From Agromyces terreus (GTDB taxonomy: Bacteria > Actinomycetota > Actinomycetes > Actinomycetales > Microbacteriaceae): a stretch of 64,000 bases of DNA. The stretch covers positions 1 to 64,000 of the forward strand of contig NZ_WBIS01000007.1 of the NCBI RefSeq assembly GCF_009749465.1, in the 5' to 3' direction. Shown here piece by piece: positions 1 to 9,201 of the stretch; the first letter of the stretch is position 1; each line of letters opens with the position of its first letter. Made by a program: the position numbers and the translations under genes. The notes under the pieces are model-generated. The model saw only the letters and a program-made list of their open reading frames with translations. It had not been told where the DNA came from and did no database searches.

Positions 1-183
1 GCCGATGTGCTGGGCGGCGACGTCGGCCTCGGTGCAGTGGGTGGCCACGCGCACGCTGCGCACGCCGAGGTCGCGGGCGCGGGAGAGGTCGTCGATCGTG
101 CCGATCCCGGGCAGGATCAGGGTGGTGAGCTTCGCGCGCGTGAGCACCGAGGCGGCGGCCGCGAACGCGGCGGCGGCGGTCAC
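1..183 (-). pseudogene. Partial second copy of the 4-hydroxy-2-oxovalerate aldolase gene, running off the left edge
   Basis: Bases 1-164 match bases 876-1039 of the complete aldolase gene at 163 of 164 positions; the one difference is at 84 versus 959 and changes an Ala codon to Ser. The copied part covers residues of about 87 to 141 of the aldolase. The copy is in a different frame from the complete gene's tail, but stays open from a GTG at 183-181 that overlaps the aldolase stop as GTGA. The reading continues left beyond the window, so it could be a truncated gene, the start of a 5'-shortened paralogue, or an assembly artefact. Upstream of 164 the similarity stops abruptly. No function should be assumed. 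Confidence 0.55.
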
Positions 184-1298
184 GCGACGGCCCCCGCGCC
201 GGCCGACGCGGCCGCGCCGGCGCGCGCGGCGTCGGCGCGTTCGGCGAGCAGGTCGAGGGCCACATCCACGATCATGTCCTCCTGACCGCCGACCATGCGC
301 CGACGGCCGAGCTCGATGAGGATGTCGCGGGCGTCGAGCCCGTGGCGTTCGGCCGCGCGTTCCGCGTGCAGCAGGAAGCTCGAGTAGACGCCCGCGTAGC
401 CGAGCGAGAGGGTCTCGCGGTCGACGCGCACCGGGCGGCGCTGCAACGGGCGCACGAGCTCTTCCGCGGCATCCTGCAGTGCGAAGAGATCGCAGCCGTG
501 CTGCCAGCCGAGCAGGTTGGCGACGGCGATGAACGCCTCGATCGGCGTGTTGCCGGCGCCCGCACCCTGCCCGGCGAGCGAGGCGTCGACGCGAAGGGCG
601 CCGTGCTCCACGGCCGTGACCGAGTTCGCGACGCTCAGCGAGAGGTTCTCGTGCGCGTGGATGCCGATCTGCGTGTCGGGTGAGAGCACCTCGCGGTACG
701 CGTCGATGCGTCGGGCGACGTCCGCCATGGTGAGGCGGCCGCCGGAGTCGGTGACGTACACGCAGTGCGCGCCGTACGACTCCATGCGGCGGGCCTGCTC
801 GGCGAGCCCCTCCGGATCGTTGAGGTGGCTCATCATGAGGAACCCCGAGACGTCCATGCCGTGGTCGCGCGCCCAGCCGATGTGCTGGGCGGCGACGTCG
901 GCCTCGGTGCAGTGGGTGGCCACGCGCACGCTGCGCACGCCGAGGTCGCGGGCGCGGGCGAGGTCGTCGATCGTGCCGATCCCGGGCAGGATCAGGGTGG
1001 TGAGCTTCGCGCGCGTGAGCACCGAGGCGGCGGCCGCGATCCAGCGCTCGTCGGTGTCGGCGCCGTGCCCGTAGGCGACGCTCGACCCGCCGAGTCCGTC
1101 GCCGTGGGCGACCTCGATCGCGTCGACGCCCGCGGCCTCGAGGGCGGCCGCGATGTCGCGCACCTGCTCGACGGTGTAGCGGTGGGCGAGGGCGTGCATG
1201 CCGTCGCGGAGGGTCACGTCCTGCACGTACACGCGGGTGGCGGATGCCTCAGGGGCGGATGCCGCGGGCGCGGCGTTCGTCGGCTGCTGCGCGGTCAT
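180..1298 (-). CDS. dmpG: 4-hydroxy-2-oxovalerate aldolase (DmpG/MhpE family)
   Basis: Cleaves 4-hydroxy-2-oxovalerate to pyruvate and acetaldehyde, the last carbon-carbon cleavage of the meta-cleavage pathway; in the known family it forms a channelling complex with the acylating acetaldehyde dehydrogenase encoded just upstream. The 372-residue product shows the DRE-TIM barrel start [17 protein letters not shown] near residue 22, the metal-site His pair in GIHAHENLS, and the C-terminal communication domain after [13 protein letters not shown]. Length is about 25-30 residues above the usual 340-350 because of an Ala/Pro-rich N-terminal tail. Start ATG overlaps the upstream stop by 4 bp. It is last in the four-gene minus-strand operon. 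Confidence 0.93.
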   Translation of the reverse strand: MTAQQPTNAAPAASAPEASATRVYVQDVTLRDGMHALAHRYTVEQVRDIAAALEAAGVDAIEVAHGDGLGGSSVAYGHGADTDERWIAAAASVLTRAKLTTLILPGIGTIDDLARARDLGVRSVRVATHCTEADVAAQHIGWARDHGMDVSGFLMMSHLNDPEGLAEQARRMESYGAHCVYVTDSGGRLTMADVARRIDAYREVLSPDTQIGIHAHENLSLSVANSVTAVEHGALRVDASLAGQGAGAGNTPIEAFIAVANLLGWQHGCDLFALQDAAEELVRPLQRRPVRVDRETLSLGYAGVYSSFLLHAERAAERHGLDARDILIELGRRRMVGGQEDMIVDVALDLLAERADAARAGAAASAGAGAVA

Positions 1299-2266
1299 GC
1301 GCGGGCTCCCGTCGTCTCGGTGGCGAGTCGGTGCTCGTCGAGGCGGCGCTCCAGGCGGCGCTCGACGAGGCGTTCGGCGGTGCGGAGCGCGGCCGAGGTC
1401 ATGATGTCGAGGTTGCCCGCGTACTCGGGCAGGTAGTGCCCGGCGCCGGCGACCTCGAGCATGACGGTCACACGGATGCCGCGGAACGGCCGGTCGAGCG
1501 CGGGCACGTAGGCCTCGTCGACGGCGTCGAACTGCACGCGCTGCTTCAGGGCGTAGCCGCCGACGTAGGCCTGCACGTCGGCGACGGCGCGGTCGACGGA
1601 GTCGCGCACGGCGGCCTCGTCGACCTCGCCCTCGACGAGGCAGAACACGGTGTCGCGCATGATGAGCGGCGGCTCGGCCGGGTTCAGCACGATGATCGCC
1701 TTGCCGCGCTCGGCGCCGCCGATGCGCTCGATGGCGCGCGCGGTCGTCTGGGTGAACTCGTCGATGTTGGCGCGGGTGCCGGGGCCGGCCGACTTCGAGG
1801 CGATGGATGCCACGATCTCGGCGTAGGCGACGGGCGCGACGCGCGACACGGCGGCGACCATGGGCACGGTCGCCTGGCCGCCGCACGTGACCATGTTCAC
1901 GTTCGACTCGTCGAGGTGCGCGTCGAGGTTCACGACGGGCACGACGTACGGCCCGATCGCGGCGGGCGTGAGGTCGACCATGATGCGGCCCGCGTTGCGC
2001 ACGAGCGCGTCGTTGCGGGCGTGGGCGCCGGCCGAGGTGGCGTCGAACACGAGCTCGACGTCGGCGAACTCGGGCATCGCGAGCAGGCCGTCGACGCCCT
2101 CGTGGGTCGTCGCGACGCCGAGGCGCCGGGCACGGGCGAGCCCGTCGGAGTGCTCGTCGATGCCGGCCATGGCGACCACGTGCAGGGTCTTCGAGAGGCG
2201 CTTGACCTTGATCAGCAGGTCGGTGCCGATGTTGCCTGAGCCGATGACGGCGACGCCGACGCTCAT
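1295..2266 (-). CDS. dmpF: Acetaldehyde dehydrogenase, acylating (DmpF/MhpF family)
   Basis: Oxidises acetaldehyde from the aldolase to acetyl-CoA with NAD+ and CoA. The 323-residue protein opens with the Rossmann motif [14 protein letters not shown] (residues about 4-17) and contains [15 protein letters not shown] with the acyl-carrying cysteine, both diagnostic of this family. Length is typical (about 310-320). The ATG overlaps the hydratase stop by 4 bp and its own TGA overlaps the aldolase ATG by 4 bp, so the three genes are translationally coupled; this fits the known DmpG-DmpF complex. Confidence 0.95.
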   Translation of the reverse strand: MSVGVAVIGSGNIGTDLLIKVKRLSKTLHVVAMAGIDEHSDGLARARRLGVATTHEGVDGLLAMPEFADVELVFDATSAGAHARNDALVRNAGRIMVDLTPAAIGPYVVPVVNLDAHLDESNVNMVTCGGQATVPMVAAVSRVAPVAYAEIVASIASKSAGPGTRANIDEFTQTTARAIERIGGAERGKAIIVLNPAEPPLIMRDTVFCLVEGEVDEAAVRDSVDRAVADVQAYVGGYALKQRVQFDAVDEAYVPALDRPFRGIRVTVMLEVAGAGHYLPEYAGNLDIMTSAALRTAERLVERRLERRLDEHRLATETTGARA

Positions 2267-3162
2267 GCCGGGTTCCCTTCGGTCGAGATGGAGGTTCGGT
2301 CGGATGCCGCGGGCGCCGTGAAGTCGGCCCGCACGTCGCCGAGCCCGTCGAGGCGGGCCCGGAACACGCCGGGTGCGGCGGCGACCATGGGGCCGAGCGC
2401 ACCCGAGAGGATCACCTCGCCGGCGCGCAGCGGCTGCCCGTGGCGGGCGACCGCGCGGGCGAGCCAGGCGACCGCGATGACGGGGCTGCCGAGGCAGGCC
2501 GCGCCGGTGCCGGTCGAGACGGGCTCGCCGGCGTGGTCGAGCCGCATGCCGACCGCGGCGAGGTCGAGCCCGTCGAGCGCGTGCGGGGTCGTGCCGAGCA
2601 CGATCGCGCCGCTCGAGGCGTTGTCGGCCACGGTGTCGGCGATGCGGATGTCCCAGTCGGCGACGCGCGAGTCGACGATCTCGATCGCGGGCAGCACGAA
2701 CTCGGTGGCGCGCAGCACGTCGGCGACGTTCGTGACGGGGGAGTCGAGGTCGCGGCCGAGCACGAACGCGATCTCGGCCTCGACCCGCGGCTGCAGGAAC
2801 CGGCCGAGGTCGATCGGCGCGCGGTCGTCGAACACCATGTCGTCGAGGAGCACGCCGTAGTCGGGCGTGAAGACGCCGAACTGCGCCTGCACGGCGGGCG
2901 AGGTCAGCCCGATCTTGCGGCCGATCACGCGCCGGCCCTCGGCGATGCGGCGGGCGATGCCGAGCGACTGCACGGCGTACGCGGCGTCGAGGTCGGCCTC
3001 GCCGATGAGCTCGCGCACGGGGGCGCACGGCACGGCGGATGCCGCGGCGGCGGCCAGTCGCGCGGCGGCGGCCCTGACGGCGTCCGTCGCGCCCGCGGCA
3101 TCCGTCGCCGTCGTGATCTCCGGCGTCTCGCCGGGCCAGGCGGGGGTCCGCTGCCCGGTCAC
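2263..3162 (-). CDS. mhpD: 2-keto-4-pentenoate hydratase (MhpD/DmpE family)
   Basis: Adds water to 2-oxopent-4-enoate to give 4-hydroxy-2-oxovalerate, feeding the aldolase. Family signatures are clear: [39 protein letters not shown] with the metal-binding Glu pair, and [14 protein letters not shown] near the C-terminus. At 299 residues it is 30-40 longer than usual, because of an Ala-rich N-terminal stretch. The GTG start at 3162 is chosen because it overlaps the dehydrogenase stop (GTGA) like every other junction in this operon. Homologous 4-oxalocrotonate decarboxylases (DmpH) look similar; the motifs resemble MhpD more closely. No second paralogue is visible in the window. Confidence 0.88.
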   Translation of the reverse strand: MTGQRTPAWPGETPEITTATDAAGATDAVRAAAARLAAAAASAVPCAPVRELIGEADLDAAYAVQSLGIARRIAEGRRVIGRKIGLTSPAVQAQFGVFTPDYGVLLDDMVFDDRAPIDLGRFLQPRVEAEIAFVLGRDLDSPVTNVADVLRATEFVLPAIEIVDSRVADWDIRIADTVADNASSGAIVLGTTPHALDGLDLAAVGMRLDHAGEPVSTGTGAACLGSPVIAVAWLARAVARHGQPLRAGEVILSGALGPMVAAAPGVFRARLDGLGDVRADFTAPAASDRTSISTEGNPA

Positions 3163-4667
3163 AGCTGCACGCACACGTTCGTCGGCTCGGTGTAGAACTC
3201 GAGCGAGTGGTGGCCGCCCTCGCGGCCGATGCCCGACAGGCCCATGCCGCCGAAGGGGCTGCGCAGGTCGCGCAGGTACCAGGTGTTCACCCACGACATG
3301 CCCGTGCGCATGCGCTGCGCGACGCGGTGGCCGCGGGTGAGGTCGCTCGTCCAGGTGACGGCGGCGAGGCCGTAGTCGGTGTCGTTGGCGAGGGCGATCG
3401 CCTCGGCCTCGGTGTCGAACGGGATGATCGCGGCGACCGGTCCGAAGACCTCCTCGCGCACGGCGCGGTTCGAGTTGTCGAGGCCGCTCCAGAGGGTCGG
3501 CTCGATCCAAGAGCCGCCGTCGAGCCCGTCGCCGAGGGTCGGGACGCCGCCGCCGGCGAGCACCGTCGCCCCCTCCTCGCGAGCCAGGTCGAAGTAGGAC
3601 AGGACCTTCGCGCGGTGGGCCTGCGAGATGAGCGGGCCGGTCGTGGTGGCGGGGTTCTCGGGCCGCCCGAGCCGCAGCCGGCGGGCCTGTTCGGCGAGCC
3701 CGGCGGCCATCTCGTCGAAGATCGGGCGCTCGACGTAGATGCGCTCGGTGCAGAGGCAGACCTGCCCGGTGTTCAGGTAGGTCGACCTCGCGAGGCCCGC
3801 GATCGCGGCGTCGAGGTCGGCGTCGGCGAAGACCACGGCCGCGTTCTTGCCGCCGAGCTCGAACGACACGGGCCGCACGCGCGGGGCGACCGCGCGCATG
3901 ATCGCGGATCCGGTCGAGGTCTCGCCCGTGAAGGTGACCCCGTCGATGCCCGGATGCCCCGTGAGGAACGCGCCCGCGGAATCCTCGCCGAATCCGTGCA
4001 CGACGTTGACGACGCCGTCGGGCACCCCGGCCTCGCTGAGGATCTCGGCGAGGAGCGTCGCCGAGGACGGCGTCTCCTCCGAGGGCTTGATGACGACGGT
4101 GTTGCCCGAGGCGAGCGCGGGGGCGAGCTTCCAGGTGAGCAGCAGGAGCGGCAGGTTCCACGGCACGATGATCGCGACGACGCCGAGCGGCTTGCGGATC
4201 GCGTAGTTCAGCGCTCGGCGGCCGTCGGCCAACTCGGTGAGGAACGAGTCGAGTCCGGTCGAGGCGACCGTGTCGGCGAAGGAGCGGAAGTTCATGGCCG
4301 CGCGGGCGACGTCGAGGTCGCGGGCGAGCGTCTCGGGCTTGCCGGTGTCGCCGACCTCGGCGGCCACGAGGTCGTCGAAGCGGCGCTCGATCGCGTCGGC
4401 GATGCGGCGCAGCAGCGTGGCGCGGTCGCCGACCGACATCCGGCCCCACGGCCCGTCGAAGGCGGCGCGCGCGGCGGCGACGGCCCGGTCGACCTCGTGG
4501 CGGCCGGCCTCGTGCACGCGCCCGATGACCGCGCCGTCGACCGGGTCGATCTTGTCGAACCCGGCGACGCCGTCGACGAAGTCGCCGCCGATGAAGTTGC
4601 GGATGTCGCGCGGCGTGCCCGAGGCGGGCGGGGCGGTGGTCGTCGTCTGCGACGTCAGGGCGGGCAT
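3159..4667 (-). CDS. Aldehyde dehydrogenase, probably 2-hydroxymuconic semialdehyde dehydrogenase
   Basis: A 502-residue ALDH-superfamily enzyme. Visible are [20 protein letters not shown], the catalytic Glu in [10 protein letters not shown] and the catalytic Cys at about residue 304 in [17 protein letters not shown]; the CxC arrangement and the [11 protein letters not shown] stretch are typical of the 2-hydroxymuconic semialdehyde / 5-carboxymethyl-2-hydroxymuconic semialdehyde group. First gene of the meta-pathway operon and divergent from a LysR regulator. The exact ring-cleavage product cannot be fixed because no dioxygenase gene is visible. The reaction class is near certain; the substrate is inferred from context. 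Confidence 0.85.
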   Translation of the reverse strand: MPALTSQTTTTAPPASGTPRDIRNFIGGDFVDGVAGFDKIDPVDGAVIGRVHEAGRHEVDRAVAAARAAFDGPWGRMSVGDRATLLRRIADAIERRFDDLVAAEVGDTGKPETLARDLDVARAAMNFRSFADTVASTGLDSFLTELADGRRALNYAIRKPLGVVAIIVPWNLPLLLLTWKLAPALASGNTVVIKPSEETPSSATLLAEILSEAGVPDGVVNVVHGFGEDSAGAFLTGHPGIDGVTFTGETSTGSAIMRAVAPRVRPVSFELGGKNAAVVFADADLDAAIAGLARSTYLNTGQVCLCTERIYVERPIFDEMAAGLAEQARRLRLGRPENPATTTGPLISQAHRAKVLSYFDLAREEGATVLAGGGVPTLGDGLDGGSWIEPTLWSGLDNSNRAVREEVFGPVAAIIPFDTEAEAIALANDTDYGLAAVTWTSDLTRGHRVAQRMRTGMSWVNTWYLRDLRSPFGGMGLSGIGREGGHHSLEFYTEPTNVCVQL

Positions 4668-4750
4668 GTCCTCAGGCTAGGAAGGCGACGGGATGCCGAC
4701 AAATACTCTCTTGTGGCACTGCCATGCCTGAACGGCTATGGTTCGGTGCC

Positions 4751-5704
4751 ATGACCTCCGACCACATGCTCGACGGGCGCCTGAAGATCCGTCATCTCGT
4801 GCTGCTCGCCGCCATCGCCGACGAGGGCACGCTCGTGCGTGCGGCCGAGTCGCTGCACATCACCCAGCCCGTCGTCACCCGGGGCCTCCGCGAGGTCGAG
4901 GAGCTCGTGGGCGTGCAGCTCTTCGAACGGCTGCCGCGCGGCGTGGTGCCGACCCGCTACGGGGTGCCGTTCATCGAACGGGCCCGGTCGGTGCTCGCGG
5001 AGCTGCGCGTCGCGGGCGAGGAGGTGCGGCTCATGAAGTCGGGCCAGCTCGGCACCGTGACGGTCGGCACGCACCTGGCCGGCTCGAACCTGCTGCTGCC
5101 GCGCGCGATCGCGGCGCTCAAGGCCGAGCACCCCCGCCTGACGGTGGTCGTGCGCGAGGGCACCCCCGACACGCTGCAGCAGCTGCTGCTCGCCGGAGAC
5201 CTCGACCTCACGGTCGGCCGGCTCTCGTCGACCGTGCCCGTCCGGCTCGAGCAGGAACGGCTGCATCAGGAGCCGATCCGGCTGGTGACCCGCGTCGGCC
5301 ACCCCGTGCAGGACATCTCGCCCACCTCGCTCGCCGCCCTCGTCGGCTACCCGTGGATCTTCCCGGTCGCCCAGACCGCGCTGCGCGCCGAGCTCGAGGC
5401 GGTGTTCTTCCACGAGGGCCTGCCGCTGCCCGCCGACCGCGTGGAGTGCACGTCGATGCTCACGTTGCGCACCCTGCTGGTGTCGAGCGACGTGATCGCG
5501 GCGCTGCCCATGTTCATCGCGCTCGACGATGCCGAGCTGCAGCTGCTGCCGACCCAGCTGAGCTCGATCCGCCGGTCGGTCGGGGTCACCTCGGCGAAGG
5601 ACCGCGCGCCGTCGGCGGCGGCGGCCGCGCTGCTCGTGCACCTGCGCGACGCCGGCGCCAGGCTCGCCGCGCTCGAGCGCGAGGTCGCCGAGTCCGGGCG
5701 CTGA
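4751..5704 (+). CDS. LysR-type transcriptional regulator of the adjacent aromatic-degradation operon
   Basis: N-terminal winged helix-turn-helix in residues about 10-70 (TLVRAAESLHITQPVVTRGLREVEELVGVQLFERL), followed by the two-lobed effector domain. It resembles the GbpR/PcaQ-like subgroup. Start chosen at ATG 4751 rather than 4724: a TATGGT -10-like element at 4737-4742 lies 8 nt upstream, which suggests a leaderless or nearly leaderless message and would be inside the longer version. It is divergent from the semialdehyde dehydrogenase across 83 bp and probably controls that operon; inducer unknown. Confidence 0.85.
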   Translation: MTSDHMLDGRLKIRHLVLLAAIADEGTLVRAAESLHITQPVVTRGLREVEELVGVQLFERLPRGVVPTRYGVPFIERARSVLAELRVAGEEVRLMKSGQLGTVTVGTHLAGSNLLLPRAIAALKAEHPRLTVVVREGTPDTLQQLLLAGDLDLTVGRLSSTVPVRLEQERLHQEPIRLVTRVGHPVQDISPTSLAALVGYPWIFPVAQTALRAELEAVFFHEGLPLPADRVECTSMLTLRTLLVSSDVIAALPMFIALDDAELQLLPTQLSSIRRSVGVTSAKDRAPSAAAAALLVHLRDAGARLAALEREVAESGR

Positions 5705-5766
5705 GGCCGCGGTCGACCCCGCACCGGAGGCGCGCGGCTGCCTCGGCTCCGACGGTCCCGCTCCGT

Positions 5767-5788
5767 CCGGGCGAGTCTGAACGCCCGG
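5767..5788. terminator. Small hairpin after the LysR gene
   Basis: Perfect 7-bp arms CCGGGCG (5767-5773) and CGCCCGG (5782-5788) with an 8-nt loop, 62 bp after the LysR stop. No T-run follows, as is common in GC-rich Actinobacteria. The rest of the 5705-5947 gap holds no gene; an AT-richer patch (TTATAGATATT, about 5847-5857) may be the promoter of the next gene. Confidence 0.45.
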
Positions 5789-5947
5789 TGAGCGGTCGCT
5801 GACCGTCGCCGAAACAGGTATGCCCGATCAGTCATGGCAGCGGCCGTTATAGATATTGGACAGTACTGGGAGATCCGACGACGCTGTGATGAACGACGCC
5901 GCCCTGCGTCGTGACACCGCACAGCAGTTGCCCGATCTGGAGGCGAA

Positions 5948-7573
5948 ATGGCCGGCTCTCCCTACGCTCAGAACGCGAAGAAGTACGACCCGCAGGACTT
6001 CGAGCGGGTCGCCGGCGAGCCGGCCGATCCCGAGCCCGGTTCGTGGGGCATGCAGCCCGACGGTACCTTCCTGCCGCCCGCGCACACCCCGTCGGTGCCG
6101 CGCGACGTGTTCGTCGACTGGCCCGGCCAGCTCGACTACCGCGACCCCGAGACCTACGCCCTGAACGCGACCGCCGAGGCGTACTACCCGATCGTCGTGA
6201 ACACGAGCCACTCGTGGCAGTGCATCTACGACATGGACGGCACGCGCTACATGCTGCACTACGGCGGCGGCAACCACTGGAAGCTCTACGACATCACCGA
6301 TCCGCGCGACCTGAAGGTCGTCGACGAGGAGGAACGGGGCTGGGGCGACCCGCGCCCGCAGTTCGGCGCGACCACGGTGCAGTGGAACGAGCAGCTCGGG
6401 AAGTTCCTCGCGATCCAGGCGAGCGAGACGCCGCGCTACTTCCTGAAGGGCCGCGTCGCGAACAAGTGGATCGACGACACCGTCGAGGGCCAGCTGCTCG
6501 AGTGGGAGGGCCTGCGCGGCTTCCGCACGTTCGAGATGAACGGGCCGAGCCCCCGCGACTGGGTCCTCGTCAACGAGACCTCGACCGACCCGAACCACGG
6601 GCCCGACGAGATCCAGGAGGGCAACGGCGTCCTCGACCTGCCCGTCTACTACGGCGACAAGTACCTCTTCGTCGCCACCGCGCCCGACAACACCTTCACC
6701 AACCAGCCCTACAAGACCACGCTGTGGGCCGCGGGCCACGCGGCCTACGACATGACCGACCCGTCCAAGCCCGAGCTGCTCTCGACCTGGTGGGTGCCGG
6801 GCACCCGTGCCGGCGAGGAGGTCGACTCCGAGTACCTCGCGGGCAACGACCGCTGGAACAACAAGACCTCGTGGTTCGGCTCGCGCATGGGCGTGTTCAT
6901 GCCCCGCTCGGTCGAGTCGGGCTACCGCCACGCCTACGCCGCGCAGGGCGGCCAGGGCTTCTTCGTGCTGGATGTCTCCGACCCCGCGAACATCCACCAC
7001 GTCGGCTGGTGCGCGCTCCCGACGAGCGTCGCCGGCACCGAGGGCGACAACGTCGACACCACCCAGGTCGAGGAGACCGGCTACGTGTACGTCTCGGGCT
7101 ACCCGATGAACACCGACTGCTACGAGCCCGCCAAGGAGATCTACCAGATCGACGTCTCCGACCCGACGAACCCGCGCGTCGTGCGCACGCTCCCGCGTCC
7201 GGTGCCGCCCGCCGAGGCGAAGTTCACCGACTGGGCGCAGCGCCGCGGGTCGTTCGGCCCCAAGCGCTCGGGCTACTTCACGAACACCGGAACCCCGCAC
7301 GGCGGCGTGATCCCCTACGCGTTCTACGCGGCGGGCCTGCAGATCTTCGACGTGCGCGACCCCGAGGACCCGAAGGTCGGCGCGTACTTCGTGCCGCCCA
7401 TGGGCCTCAAGGACGACGACGATCTCGCCGCCCCGGTGCACGGCATCTTCGTCGAGTGGGACCGCAACCTCATCTGGCTGTTCTCGAACCACGGCATCTA
7501 CGCGGTCTCGACACCGCTGCTCGGCGAGCCCGTCGTCGGACTGCCCGACGCCGCGGCATCCGACGCCCGCTGA
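5948..7573 (+). CDS. LVIVD-repeat (beta-propeller-like) protein of unknown function
   Basis: A 541-residue protein without signal peptide or membrane segment. At least five degenerate LVIVD-type repeats are visible, each with a [YLIF]D[IVM][ST]DP core: YDITDPRDLKVV, YDMTDPSKPELLS, LDVSDPANIHHVG, IDVSDPTNPRVVR and FDVRDPEDPKVG. Such repeats normally form the blades of a beta-propeller. It is rich in Trp, Tyr and His, including QCIYDMDGTRYMLHYGGG and a HGGVIPYAFYAAGLQIFDV segment. Start ATG follows GGAGG at a spacing of 4 nt. It sits 28 bp upstream of an exporter gene and is probably co-transcribed. I do not recognise an enzyme function; a propeller-type enzyme or binding protein for a small molecule handled by the exporter is a guess. 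Confidence 0.75.
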   Translation: MAGSPYAQNAKKYDPQDFERVAGEPADPEPGSWGMQPDGTFLPPAHTPSVPRDVFVDWPGQLDYRDPETYALNATAEAYYPIVVNTSHSWQCIYDMDGTRYMLHYGGGNHWKLYDITDPRDLKVVDEEERGWGDPRPQFGATTVQWNEQLGKFLAIQASETPRYFLKGRVANKWIDDTVEGQLLEWEGLRGFRTFEMNGPSPRDWVLVNETSTDPNHGPDEIQEGNGVLDLPVYYGDKYLFVATAPDNTFTNQPYKTTLWAAGHAAYDMTDPSKPELLSTWWVPGTRAGEEVDSEYLAGNDRWNNKTSWFGSRMGVFMPRSVESGYRHAYAAQGGQGFFVLDVSDPANIHHVGWCALPTSVAGTEGDNVDTTQVEETGYVYVSGYPMNTDCYEPAKEIYQIDVSDPTNPRVVRTLPRPVPPAEAKFTDWAQRRGSFGPKRSGYFTNTGTPHGGVIPYAFYAAGLQIFDVRDPEDPKVGAYFVPPMGLKDDDDLAAPVHGIFVEWDRNLIWLFSNHGIYAVSTPLLGEPVVGLPDAAASDAR

Positions 7574-7601
7574 ACCGGCCGAGACCCCCGCGAGAGCCGA
7601 C

Positions 7602-9116
7602 ATGACCCAGCAGACCTCCAGACCGTGGCCCGCCCTCTGGGCGCTCGTCATCGGGTTCTTCATGATCCTCGTCGACACGACCATCGTGTCGATCGCGAAC
7701 CCGGCGATCCTCCACGACCTCGACACCGACCTCACCTCGGTGATCTGGGTGACGAGCGCCTACCTGCTGGCCTACGCGGTGCCGCTGCTCATCACCGGGC
7801 GCCTGGGCGACCGCTTCGGCCCGAAGCGCGTGTACCTCGTCGGGCTCGTCGTCTTCACGCTCGCCTCGCTCTGGTGCGGGCTCTCGGGCGACATCGGCAT
7901 GCTCATCGCGGCGCGGGCGGTGCAGGGCCTCGGCGCCGCGCTCATGACGCCGCAGACCATGGCGGTCATCACCCGGGTGTTCCCGCCCACCCAGCGCGGA
8001 GCGGCCATGGGCCTCTGGGGATCGGTCGCGGGCGTCGCGACGCTCGTCGGCCCGATCCTCGGCGGCGTGCTCGTGGACTCGCTCGGCTGGGAGTGGGTGT
8101 TCTTCGTGAACGTGCCCGTCGGCGTCATCGCGTTCGTCGCGGCCTGGCGCCTGGTGCCCGACCTCGAGACCCATGTGCACCGGTTCGACTGGCTCGGCGT
8201 GGTGCTGAGCGCGGTCGGCATGTTCCTGCTCGTGTTCGGCATCCAGGAGGGGTCGACGTACGACTGGGGCGTGATCGTCGGACCGATCACGGTCTGGGGC
8301 CTCATCGTCGCCGGCATCCTCGTGCTGGCCGGGTTCGTGGTCTGGCAGGCGTTCAACCGCGTCGAGCCGCTGCTGCCGCTCGGGCTGTTCCGCGACCGCA
8401 ACTTCGCGCTGTCGAACGTCGCGATCTCGCTCGTGGGCCTCGCCCTGACGGCGATGCCGCTGCCGCTCGCGTACTACTTCCAGGTGGGGCGAGGGCTCAC
8501 GCCCACCCAGGCCGCGCTCATGCTCGTGCCGATGGCGGTGATCTCGGGCGTGCTCGCCCCGCTCGTCGGTCGCATGAGCGACCGGGTCGACCCGAAGTGG
8601 GTCGCCTTCGCCGGGCTGTCGACGTCGGCGGTCGCGCTGGCCTGGTACAGCGTGCTGCTGGCGCCGGATGTCCCGTACGCGGTGCTGCTGCTGCCCTCGG
8701 CGCTGCTCGGCGTCGGCATCTCGGGCGTCTTCGCACCGCTCGCGTCGACGGCGACCCGCAACCTGCCCCGCGCACAGGCCGGGGCAGGATCGGGCGTCTA
8801 CTCGATGACCAGGCAGGTGGGATCCGTGCTCGGCTCGGCCGCGATCGCCTCCATCATGGGCATCGCGATCGCGGCGCAACTGCCCGGCGTCGAGGCGGAG
8901 CACGTGCGCCCCGCCGAGGGCGGCGCGCTTCCCGAGGCGCTCGTCGCGGGCTTCTCCACGGCGATGGGCCAGTCGCTCTGGCTCGCGGCGGCCGGCTTCG
9001 GGGTCTGCGCCCTCGTGGTGCTCGGCTTCGCCCGACCCAAGGTCACCGTCGGGTGGGGCGAGCCGACGCCCACCGCGGAGGCGACTCCGGCATCGACCGG
9101 CGGCGGCGAGCGCTGA
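7602..9116 (+). CDS. MFS drug-type exporter, DHA2 (14-TM) family
   Basis: A 504-residue membrane protein with the DHA2 signatures: MILVDTTIVSIANPAIL in TM1 (motif D1), GRLGDRFGPKRVYLVG (motif A) and RAVQGLGAALMTPQTMAVI with GSVAGVATLVGPILGGVL (motifs B and C, the antiporter motif). About 14 membrane helices can be traced. Predicted proton-coupled efflux at the cytoplasmic membrane; substrate not predictable. It follows the LVIVD-repeat gene by 28 bp, so the two may act together. The C-terminus ends in a short hydrophilic, Thr/Pro-rich tail. Confidence 0.9.
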   Translation: MTQQTSRPWPALWALVIGFFMILVDTTIVSIANPAILHDLDTDLTSVIWVTSAYLLAYAVPLLITGRLGDRFGPKRVYLVGLVVFTLASLWCGLSGDIGMLIAARAVQGLGAALMTPQTMAVITRVFPPTQRGAAMGLWGSVAGVATLVGPILGGVLVDSLGWEWVFFVNVPVGVIAFVAAWRLVPDLETHVHRFDWLGVVLSAVGMFLLVFGIQEGSTYDWGVIVGPITVWGLIVAGILVLAGFVVWQAFNRVEPLLPLGLFRDRNFALSNVAISLVGLALTAMPLPLAYYFQVGRGLTPTQAALMLVPMAVISGVLAPLVGRMSDRVDPKWVAFAGLSTSAVALAWYSVLLAPDVPYAVLLLPSALLGVGISGVFAPLASTATRNLPRAQAGAGSGVYSMTRQVGSVLGSAAIASIMGIAIAAQLPGVEAEHVRPAEGGALPEALVAGFSTAMGQSLWLAAAGFGVCALVVLGFARPKVTVGWGEPTPTAEATPASTGGGER

Positions 9117-9201
9117 TGCCCGCGCGAACGGCCGCCGAGGCATCCGAATCATCCAACGGGATCCAGCATCCAGAAACCGTCACTGAAAGGTGAGCACCGA
9201 C

